Origin: Hymenolepis diminuta
Taxonomy: Eukaryota > Platyhelminthes > Cestoda > Cyclophyllidea > Hymenolepididae
DNA: 64,000 nt
NCBI GenBank assembly: GCA_900708905.1
Contig: CAADRB010000046.1
Location: 870,298-934,297, forward strand
Direction of reading: 5' to 3'
Shown here: piece by piece, positions 38,708-49,300 of the stretch
How the letters are laid out: the number at the start of each line of letters is the position of its first letter
Position numbering within the stretch: the first letter of the stretch is position 1
The notes under the pieces: generated by a model
Database searches by the model: none
What the model was told of the DNA's origin: nothing
The model's input: only the letters and a program-made list of their open reading frames with translations
Program-made: the position numbers and the translations under genes

Positions 38708-38935
38708 GTGAAGGCTAAAACAGCAAGCAAGAGCAATTCCTTTCTCCAATTTCAAATATTCCCACCTCCAGTGAAAACGGTGATGTGCAAAGCTGCCAAC
38801 TGTACGCAAATGTTAGCGGAAAAGAAAACAATGCTCTTGCACTATCGACATGATCACCGTTCCTCAAACGCAACGATCAAGGACTTTCAATGGCTAATTT
38901 TCGGTTGTTTTAAGTCTCATAAAGGGGTAGTTTGA
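38708..38935 (+). CDS. Open frame with one C2H2-like zinc finger, unassigned
   Basis: The frame encodes a single CX4CX12HX4H finger (CKAANC, then LLHYRHDH). The first codon is GTG-like, so if real this is an internal exon or a fragment of a longer frame. Retrotransposons of flatworms often carry single N-terminal fingers, so a mobile-element origin is possible. I do not recognise the gene and cannot rule out chance. Confidence 0.25.
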   Translation: MKAKTASKSNSFLQFQIFPPPVKTVMCKAANCTQMLAEKKTMLLHYRHDHRSSNATIKDFQWLIFGCFKSHKGVV

Positions 38936-39813
38936 GCTCCACATATCGGAATGTTATCCTTAATGTTGACTTCAGGTTTAGTGAACGAGCATCTTCAAAA
39001 AGTTGTTTGAAAAAGTAACAGGATATACGGGTTGATAATGGGAGAAATAAAAATCCCGAATCCTGTGGACCAAATCTCCCTTCCTTTTCCCAAACCCACT
39101 TCTCCTCTGCTCCACTTCTGCACAATATCTTTAATAGTAAACCAACATGGGTAACTTCATGTAGTCTCCCTAGGGAGAAACACGAATTCTGACAATCCCC
39201 CGACCCGTAAATCTGCTCAGTCTGCGTATTGCGTGACTACTAATTCATACCTCAACCTTAATTGTCAACGAACTAAGAATGCGAAATCGTAGGCCCTTTT
39301 ACCTGTTTCCCAGATTGTCCTCGCTTAGTATTTACACTTCCTCTTTACTCTCAATTCCTTCTACTTCGTTCTCTTTTCTTTCATTCCCAATTGTTCAATA
39401 AACCTGTGGTCCTACTTAACTCTTAGTCTTCTCTCACTTTGAAATGGCTGTTGTTACCCATATTAGCCTTAATAAGACCATTATTTCAATAAGAGGAGAT
39501 CTAGCCTATCGGAAGTAGAGCTACTTTTTAAAACTTCAGCCTTATATCTTTAAACGAGACATTCTGAACGGTCAAGTAAATTGAACACTCAATACTCACA
39601 ATCAATAATAGTTATAAAGCTTTTGTTCTCTCATCAAAATACATAAAAAAATTCATGTCCATAATAGATACATGCATGTATATTCACAACAACCCGTAGA
39701 TTTCGTCTATTCTTCTCCAAACTTCCGCAACAAGCTCGATGCTAAAATGAAAATAAATATTTTAAAAGGTAATTATTTTGCAAAAAAGTTAGAGGAAATC
39801 ACCGACAGTAACT

Positions 39814-40125
39814 GTGTACGGTTCTCTTGATAATTACGCGCAATATTTAATTTTAAATAATAACAGTCCAACTGCGTTTTATCTAAAGGTTTACAAATAT
39901 GATCATATGAAGCTGGGGATTCGAACGTTGATTTACAAGAGAAATAACAATAAATTCATTTATTTATACCAAGAATACGGCTTTGACAAATCGTCTCTTT
40001 TGTCTAAACTGAGAAATAATCTCCCGAGCCCATTATGGAAAGTGCTCAAATGCTTGACTTTGGTTAAGGGAAGATATCCTGGGGTCGACCTTATGAGAAA
40101 CTCAGTCTACCGCTCCCCTTGTTGA
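39814..40125 (+). CDS. Unassigned open frame, 103 codons
   Basis: One of the longest single frames in the window. It is rich in Asn, Tyr and Leu and has no domain I recognise. It follows a CGACAG that could be an acceptor. There is no ATG at its first codon. It is downstream of and antisense to TAF9. Low support; may be chance in AT-rich DNA. Confidence 0.15.
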   Translation: MYGSLDNYAQYLILNNNSPTAFYLKVYKYDHMKLGIRTLIYKRNNNKFIYLYQEYGFDKSSLLSKLRNNLPSPLWKVLKCLTLVKGRYPGVDLMRNSVYRSPC

Positions 40126-40587
40126 TCGAAAGTAACCAGTAAGGTTGTCGATATATGTTCACCGACGCGCATTGTCCTCATGACATTTGACATGGCAGAA
40201 GTGCATATTGGCAACTGCGCCACCGGCGCAATTCCAAATTGATAAGATCTTTGTATCCTAGGACACAGACCTTGTCCTAGAACCTCCGCCCGTTAAAATT
40301 ATGTGAAACAGACCCTCAAAGCACAGCTATTTCTGAAATAACGCAATAAGAAGTATTCAATAGGTCTCTAACGTGGGATAGTTTCGAACTGACAACTTAG
40401 TGGCTTGGGATAAGGGACTTTAGCCCATCCCAGTTAGCAATGGGAAACCCTAATTGTATGGTGTTACAATCGCAATAATCTATTTTGAACCGTCATGCAT
40501 TGCTGTGGGAAAATATTCTACAACAATGTAATTATGTCTCAATAACTCGATCACGGAATAGACATGAATTACACTTGTCAATTGGTG

Positions 40588-41416
40588 TTATCTAAGCTTG
40601 AAAGAAGTAATAACATTACCAGTACTAGTTGAATTAGGAAGTCCTCCAGACATTTGAGATTGTGCCGGCTGACCAAAGTTGGAGGAATGTACTCGAATGA
40701 GTGAGGACGAAGCACTTTGAGTAGCTCCAATAACATGGATACCAGAACTGGATAAATCCCCCAAAGTTCCAACAGGATTGGTCGAGCCTGTAGTAGATCC
40801 GGAAATTAGAGTTGGTCGTGGAACAACACCAGAAGGATTGGTAACGCGGTAAAGGGAGAGATTACCCTGAGGGGGGGCGGCATTAGTGTTGGGAACAACT
40901 AATCTCGATGAAATATTCACTGGTAGGGGATGATTCAACATCTACAATTGGGGAAAAAAGAAACGCAAATTACCTTAGAGCCGGGATCCATCACAATTGC
41001 GTAATTCGGAGCAGTAGTTGTGAACTTGTCAGGGGCCAATCTTAAAGTAGAACCAGATTTAATTGGTGGTAGTGGTTGGGAATTGATTTTCTCAGCATAT
41101 TCAAGAAGTAGATCCCTGTGGAGTGGAGTAAAGACTAATTCATCCATTTTATCTTCGATTGATAATGCGATATCATCTTCGTTTACTTGAGAATGATTTG
41201 ATGCTAAGGCAATCGATTTTGCGTCACTAAGTAATTCACCGGTGTAGGCTAAACTCAAATTAAGTTTTATTTAAACTAACTTGATATGATATCCATTACG
41301 TGAATGTAAACATTGTCATCTAAATCAGTAAGTCCGAAATCGTCAAAAATTGATTTAATTACGGACAAAGCCGGCAACATTTCATCAGGAGTTTGATCAC
41401 CGTTCTCTATAGACAT
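40588..41416 (-). CDS. TAF9: TAF9, TFIID/SAGA histone-fold subunit
   Basis: TAF9 pairs with TAF6 through a histone fold in TFIID and SAGA/TFTC coactivator complexes. Exons (minus): 41416-41281, 41248-40974, 40941-40588, separated by two 32-bp introns (41249-41280, 40942-40973), giving 254 residues against about 264 in human. The histone fold runs from about residue 10 to 85: LPALSVIKSIFDDFGLTD, VYIHVMDII, then TGELLSDAKSIALAS and NEDDIALSIEDKM. The TAF9 signature after the fold is clear: FTPLHRDLLLEYAEKIN, PLPPIK, and LAPDKFTTTAPNY. The C-terminus is Ser/Thr/Pro/Gly-rich without the acidic tail of vertebrate TAF9. ATG 41416 was chosen because an AG at 41421-41422 lies just upstream; a further in-frame ATG at 41467 would add 17 hydrophobic residues. 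It is divergent from the endosulfine gene. Confidence 0.92.
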
Positions 41417-43314
41417 TCTACTGAAGCACTCACAAAAAACTATAATAGTCAGCAAAAAATCAGTCATTTAAAACAAATATATGTGCAAATTGGAGATATT
41501 CATAAGTCGTAAATATGTTGCATATGATATGTAATTTAAAGTAAACAATTTAACCATTCGGAAAGAGCATAAAACGTATACAAAATATTTTGTTCACACT
41601 CATCAGGAGAAGATATTCTCCCAATTTTATTAATCTCTATTTTTCCAAATATTTGAATATTCTAAAAATAAAATTTGTTGTTTATTTTGTATCTCTGTAT
41701 GTAATTTAATCGAGTTAACGGAATAATTTAGATCCTACTTTCAAGATACTTTATCAATACGGCCTCAAGAAATTGCATTCTCCTATTTGGTACCGTAGAT
41801 TTTAAACACGAATTTTATTGATACCACCACCAGATTACCTACGCACTGAGGAGATCTTTATTAACAGTATAGCGATGAAATGGACTTGAATTTATATTTG
41901 AATCAAATACTGCTGGGGAGTGAAGATAACATTCCTTTAATTATAGGATCGACTGGTTATAAATTCCTCACATTTTCTAAACACTTAACCACGTAATGAG
42001 TCATGTCACCGTCAATGTTTGAGTTTCGGAATTGCGTTTTAGCCTAGTTATAGAATTAAATTCTTAATTTTATATCCTAAACTTCCCCAAACGATTTGGA
42101 ATTTATATTCGAATTGTTATATTGAGATAGCTCTTAGTTCCAGTCTGATAGGAATTTGGCTTTCGGCCAATTCTTTAATTGATCAGGACTAATTCCTGAG
42201 CACCGATCAAAAAGAACTTACAGAGTACGGACGTAGATTGGTAAGATTATAATACAATGATTGTTTTTGCTACTATTAAAGATTTAATTTTTTGGGTAGT
42301 ATGGAAGGACACAACTAATGAAACAAAGACGAGATAAATACATACAAGACTAGGGTAGTGAGAATATTGCTAAAAAATTAAGAACTTGAAAAATTTACAC
42401 CGAAATATTATATTTTTGCATTTATTATTGATGAATCCGTATTCCTTCTACAAATTCTCAAGGAAATTTCTTAATGATACATGAAAAATTATGTTAATGA
42501 GACACAGCATACGGAGACTCTCTAGCACAAAACTCATTCCTGAAATTTTAATATGCAGAATATCGCGAAGTTAAATTTGATTTTTCGACTATCGAAGAAA
42601 AAATAGATTGGGGTATCAAGAACGACAATCTTGGTGAAAAAACGGTCGGTAGGTATCAAAAATTGCAGACGAGAATTTGCTACAATCTAGGAGACGGTAG
42701 ATTAACTTGAATTACCAAAGTGGTAGATATTTTAAAACTTGAATCCAAAAATTAAATGATGCAAGATTCTTTAATATCTTAACATCGTTCTCAGCATCAT
42801 GAAACCCAGTCCCCTTTACATTTATCGAACTTTCTGTTAAATAATGTCGGTTGGTTACGCAATTAAAGGTTATAACACTTTTGATTTACCTCTGGTAGTA
42901 ATGATCAGAATGTTATGGAATCCATGAAGTCTGAGTTTCTATGGTTTTTACTTAATACGAAAATCATATACATCGTTATTCCCGAAATATTTAAAATATT
43001 TCAATATTAAATAATAGTTATTAGCGAATTTGAAATTTCGTTCCAGTTTTCATCAATTCCTTAAAGGCTAAATTAAATCATTGAAAGTAATGAAATACTT
43101 ATTAAATTCTCTTAGCATTAAAACCATCAAACTTTATTATTGCTTAAAAATATTGCTCTTTGTCATTTGTTCACCGGATGAAATCTGTACTTTTATGAAA
43201 GTTTAACCTAACCGAATAATTGCGCGTAACTTCGCATTAACACATTGCATTACAGCTATTTTGGCCTGCTACATATTTTGCTTCTTAGTTTATTTTCTCA
43301 TCTTCGTATAAAAC
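41417..43314. other. Divergent intergenic region between TAF9 and endosulfine
   Basis: This 1.9-kb stretch must hold promoters for both genes. It is AT-rich, with no obvious TATA/CCAAT array. It includes copy D of the ~400-bp repeat (42505-42920). Confidence 0.5.
42505..42920. repeat. Dispersed ~400-bp repeat, copy D
   Basis: Blocks shared with copies A-C: 'CATACGGAG' start (as in copy B), 'GAATTACCAAAGTGGTA', 'TCGTTCTCAGCATCATGAAACCCAGTCCCCTTTA', 'GAACTTTCTGTTAAATAATGTCGG', 'GGTAGTAATGATC'. Intergenic; no coding content. Confidence 0.55.
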
Positions 43315-46300
43315 ATGTCTGCATCTGATGTTGAAACGCCCTTGGTATGTTCGATTTCCCATTATTACCCTCCCAAAATGCAGGAGGAACAGGAATCCGA
43401 ATTGAAAGCCAAATACCCTGGTTTCTCTCAAAAGTGTGCGGCTTCAGTTCTTCTTCAAAAGCGTCTAAATCGGGGTGTAAGTGTTGTTTATCATTTTTTA
43501 AATACGAAATATGAATCTTAGTGTACGATCTATAAGGCAAATATATTCAAATGCTTTATCCTTTTCGTGAATTATTATTTTTTATTCTAATTTCGTCCAC
43601 TTATAGCTGTAGTTTAAGTTTAAAGTCTTTCGTCTCTTTTTATTACTTTATTTTTGCTAGTGTTGTCTGCTTTGATGTTTGATATATTGTGGTTATCTGT
43701 CACCAATTTAATTTCAGTATGCGGTATTATTTCCATTTCTAACACATTTCCGTATTTTATACAAAATTTAGGAATTATTATATTTCTGTTTAAAATGTTT
43801 TTAGCAGTTATGGAGCTTAAGCGAGTAAGATGAGAGGTAAAGTACCTTAACTTCAAGTGGCGGAGATATAGAGACAGCTGCAACTGTTGTAGGTTTGATG
43901 CTGGATATAGGGGGCGACTAGAAAACCTAACTGTATTTAGAGGCCGGAGGATCGGAACTGTAGTAGTTAACTGTTGATTGGTATTTATGTTTATGATTGG
44001 CCAAGATAGTTGAAATAGTTCAAAGTGGAGATCTTTGTGTGCTTAAGATGATTAAGAAGTTAAGATATGAGATTGGATCGTACTCTGGCTTTGTTTTAAA
44101 CTTCTGTGTTTGATAAATGCCATCTGTGCGCACATTGTAGGTTGCAATATGAGTTTGTTACATTTTTGTCTAAACGCTTCCCATTGGGATGGTTCCGGTT
44201 ATTGACAAGCTGCCCAAAACCCAAATTCTGACACTAAGAACGTTCATCCATGTCCAACTCATGAATATTCAAATCGAAAATTCCCTTCGGAATCCATTCC
44301 CTTTTTATTTAAAGCGATCAATCTCCCCACTTCACTTAATTTCCTATTAAGGCATCTATTTTTAAAACGAAATCAGATAGATGCAGAATATGCGAAACGT
44401 CTCTATGAGATTATAACCTTAATATATCCTGTTTTCGTTTAATGAGTAGTCAAAATCATATTTCGTCTAAGAAAAGTTCTACACTTATCACAATGTTCTT
44501 GAAGGGCTTATTTCATGTTCTGCATTTCAACATTACCAAACCAATTCAAAGTAACTGGTTAATTAATTTATCTTTCCCTGAAAACATCCTAATTTTTGCT
44601 CAATCTACCATGAAAATTTTTGTTTTGCAGTAAAAAATAAGCTTTTTATTTCCTATTTTGATGGGGTTTTTTTAAAATAGCATAAAATTTTTCTCTGATT
44701 TCTTACATGTTAGAACTTTATTATCTCAAAAATAACCAACTTTAAATATAAATAAGTTCACATTGGTTTATGTGAACGATAGTTTATGTGGATCGGACTG
44801 AATGGGAAATGGTTGACATCTTGTTTCAATGATGAAGTAGTGGTGAGATTGCATTTTCAGTCGCGAGCGTGTAAAACCAGTATATGGTATCATGTCTGTG
44901 AATTCTGTTCTAACGTACCGAAAATGTTTGATTTGACTTCCTAATGATCACTCAGATGGAAAATCGTATATGTATATTAGTCACTATTTTTCATCATCTT
45001 ACATCCATTCTTATACCAGTCATATTGCACTAATTAAACTGGCTGTTTACCACTCGATATAGAAATGGAAAAAACGCGAATCGGCTGTTCATGTTGGGAC
45101 ATTGGGGTGTCACATGTCAGCAGTTGCTTATGCGCCGTCAGATAGCAGAAGAAACATCTCCATCTTGGCACGTGGCTTTGCTTTGTTCTCCGTTAACCTT
45201 TCTCATCCAGACATGTTTAATCTCATTTTAGAGCTTGTTATTTCGCTCTTTTAGGGAAAAAAAAAGGAATTTATTGTTAATTTTAAAATAAAACTGCATA
45301 TATTTATTATATTTTGAGGCCCTATTTAAGCAGCTAACAATTGCGAATCGGAGACAAGTCGTAATTGAAGAATCGAGAATTTAATTATAACAAAGCACAC
45401 GTTAAACACACGCCAAGGGTATTAGCCCTGTTTATTGGGACACGTGGAGTAATGGATAAAGCGTGATCGATTGCCAAATAGTTTAGCCCTGGAAAAAGAG
45501 TGGGAATTCGTCAAACAATTCACAGAAGCAGAGGTAAAGCGTAAGAAATAACTTGGTGAAGTAAGTTTTGAGCACCAAGTAGTGATTTGTCATACGAAGG
45601 GAAGAGGGGAAGAGGAGGAACACCTTTGAATAGTATATGCAGAGATAGGATTGGCAGAAATCCACTAGAATCCACACTAATACTTCATAATGTCAACCAT
45701 GGTTCAGGCACCTGGGGGTTAGAATCGAGTTTTTGAAAGTTACGACTTCATTAAGAAACGAATTATATTTATCCAGTAATGCAGACAGCTCGGTGAAACC
45801 GAAAATCAAATTTGACTCTTTCCATATCTTGAATTTTATTTTTCACCTCTATTTGAACTAGTCTGCTGTTTAAGAGATGACATTACGCGTTAACGAAAAT
45901 TACTCTTCAATCACATTATTTGGGAAAATACGCTGATTTTTCCCCCTTATGTCCCCATGACTCAAACTCCTATCTGTTATGCCTAGATGAGATTATCAAT
46001 TTTCCTTTTTTCTATAACTCTCTCGTTTCATCTAAAAGCACACTTTACTCGTACCCTTACGTGCATCCTTGCCCTAGTGATTCGTACTGTCTTGGTATTT
46101 CTACTCCCACGCACACAGTTGTCATTTGCCGGCTCATACGCTTCTCTCTTATCTCCCCTCTCTCTCATCTTTTGCTCCCGAATCCTCATTATGGCTTATT
46201 AAACATACATTGGCCTACACAACTGTGTCCTACTTTTTGGGACTAATGTTAGCTGCTAGCTATGGTCTTCGCTTCTGGTTTATTATTTCCTACATGTGCG

Positions 46301-49300
46301 TCGTGTTTAGATTCTTCCGATGATTGAAATTTTTAGATTTATTAGTTCCATGGGAATTATTTTGGAGGAATTATCATGTTTATTGTAATTATAAGAATCC
46401 TGTTAAAATTATATGAGACCGACATTTTCATTTCGGACTACTAATCCCTTTGCATTCTTGTAAAGCACGTGCACTGATTTTTCCTTTGCCAGTAATTTTA
46501 ACTGAATCTGAGGGTTTAAACTTCCAGTCACTGGAATTGCTAAAACGGCTCATTGCAAAAGAGTGAGAAAATGAATTATATTATAGTCTTTATTAACATA
46601 TTCTGTCTCGACACTTGGTCATTACGGAGTAAATTGGAATGTTTAGTTAAATCTGATAATACAATATCAGTTTGTATTACGTTGGCTCTATAATTTTAAA
46701 GTAGGAGACTAAAGATACCAATGTGAATACGTGGCTGAATGTCATTAAACGCCATTGATTAGGAGTAAAAGAGGATTTAATTAGAATTGAATGCAAAAAG
46801 AACTCGCAGTTCTCCATATGTTTTAAAAGATTAACTCAACGTCGAGCTCGAGAAAAATGAGTAATAATCGGAAATCGATAAACATTAAACAAAATACATA
46901 TTAACGAGACTATTTAATCAGGAATTAATATTGGCACAATTAATTTACATTACCAATATGGTTGTTTTGTCTTTGAATTTTTATCCAATTATAACGTGTG
47001 CTTACTTACAAGGTTTTTACGGGAAACTTCGTGGTTTTTGTAGAAGTGGGTAGTAACAAAAAATTGAATGAGTCCTGGATATCTGGATGAGTTAATGTCC
47101 GCAATATTCAGAATTTGTTGACTAGTTGACAGTGAAAGATGAGTCGCTTCGCGTTTCCAAAATGTTTGTCTAAGTCATTACTAATTCCTGAGACCTAACT
47201 TCCCTCGTCCTCACAGTGGCGCTTATTCCTTCGGTGACCTCCAGTTCCCGTATTGAATCATAGTGTATCCTCAAGTTGTTTATTTTAATTAGCGGAATAA
47301 GCTAATTAAGTCGACCTTGAATGAACATTACTTGACTCAGCCCCACAGCTATGTCCGAAACCATTTCCATCTCTCTGTTCTACTTCTACCAATATTTCTT
47401 GAAACTTTATAAAAGCCCTCTTTATGTAAACATGAAAAAAATTAGCGGTTATCGACTTCTGCACCCTTTTTCTCCTTCACCCTCTCGAATCTGCATCATA
47501 GTTAGCTAAGTAAAACTCGGGTCTACACAACTCGTGTGTTCTAATTTTTGAACTATTGATTGTTGTTATTAATTGTCAACTTTAGTGGCTACTCTTAGAA
47601 TAAAAGTAATTGGTTGGTCATGCCACTTTCATTTACATCTTGTTATTTTAATCAGTTTCAGACTCAAAATCTTTAGTTAACACTTGATCTTTTGGCCTGT
47701 TGCAAAGTACATTTTCCAAATAAGACATTCTGGAAATGTCTTGTTGCTCTCATAATAATGAAAGACGAAAATGTTTGTTGCCTAGATGATGAATTGTCAA
47801 GGGGATGTAGCACACACACACCCTTAAGATCGAGTGTTACTATTTTTTGTACATAAGTTGCCATTGCTTGGCACACTGCATGTATGAGCTAGCACGTACA
47901 TTCCCATGGGTAGTTAATTGGTCCCACATTAATGGAGTATCTTTCACTCCGATGGAGATTGAATGATTATATTTATATACAATAATGTTTAACACCTTAA
48001 CTTTACATGTTTTCTCGATGAAAGGCTATTTTTAGCCTAACTAACAGGATACGTAGGAATTACGTCTCCTATCGCCTAGTCGAATATTTTTGGTGGATCC
48101 AAGCAAGTCTCACGGGCGTAATCTTTCTTACACTGGATTTCTACGCTTGGATCCGGATATGTAAACTCATCACTGAAGCAGTTATTGGTGTAAATGTTGG
48201 CTATCCGGCAGCCAATCAATTTATTTTCTTGATAGGAAAGCCATTGCTTGAGCTACATGTCCTCTCACTTCTTCCTTGAGTCGGAGTTGTTGAGTTGGAT
48301 TGTAGCTTCATAAAACTGCCAACTAATATCCATTGATTGGAGTAACCAAATGGAATACTTATTGAAGAGGTGACTGATGTGACTTTTTCATCAGCAATTC
48401 TCCGAGATTACCACTCTATATTCAAATATATATATATATATATCCATATAAAAGGTAGCTAAGATGTTCTCTGTTATAAAACCTACTTGAGTTGGCCTAA
48501 AGTGAACTCTATTCTCCTAATGTGACATGACCGAACTTACAACATTTTGAACATGAGCTATCGCTCAGGGACTTTTAATCATACTGCAATGAACCGTTTC
48601 TATTAAGTAAAATTTATTCGTTTTATGTTACATTTAAACAAAGTAGAGGTTCTCTTGATGTCGTGACCTCTATTCCTTCTCTTTACTCATTCACTCTTAA
48701 TTTAAACTAATTTATTCTTCCCTACCTTTGCGAGTCTTCTCATTTTTTCAAAATTGTATATTTTTGTTTTGCAGCAGGTAATGATGATGATTTTGCTTCT
48801 ATTTCGGTCTTTGTAGAAAATTATGTCTAATTTAAACCTTTTTTCTCTCTCTGAGTGCTGAATATGCTAAATTAATTTTTCTTCAGTGAAGCCTATTTTA
48901 ATATTCTTATTTTAGCTTATGCTATATAAGGTTACTTTCATTTATTTGTGCTCGAATTCTTAATTTCTAGTTTTTTTTTCGCTCTGCTGTCAGGAAAATG
49001 GCACAAGTAGAGTCAATTTATTTTTCTGGCTTGAAAGAAGTTTAATACTATTTCTCAATCTTTCATAATTTACGAAAAAAAGAGATAATAAGTAGCTACC
49101 CAAAGACAACAGTCTTTTCACGAATCAGAGGTACATTTGCAAACCAGCAGAAAGAATGGAGAATTGATAGTGTAAGAATATTGATGAAGCGCCGGCGCAG
49201 TATGTATGAAAACATATTTGTTATTAACAGGCCAAATTATGTTGAACAAAGTTTACTGCTCATTGTTAGCCATACAAACAAATACAAGTACTCATGTGAC

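Larger units (their letters stand above)
32211..40587. other. Intergenic stretch between THAP-CtBP and TAF9
   Basis: No conserved gene recognised. It contains copy C of the ~400-bp repeat (37085-37500), a possible zinc-finger frame (38708-38935), an unassigned frame (39814-40125) and a pyrimidine-rich block with a TATATAAA-like start (38156-38480). Confidence 0.5.

Noticed and set aside
40380..40470. tRNA-like fold on the minus strand (GGGAT...ATCCC with AGTTCGAAAC)
   Set aside because: T-stem and acceptor pairing are incomplete and the A box is poor; not a credible tRNA gene, at most a SINE scar.
45920..46323. Overlapping plus-strand frames of up to 108 codons
   Set aside because: All three come from a pyrimidine-rich tract, giving Ser/Leu/Phe-rich frames in every register; no domain or splice support.
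48426..48442. Possible CRISPR or phage-like array from short repeats
   Set aside because: Simple AT microsatellite in a eukaryotic intron; no spaced direct repeats anywhere in the window.
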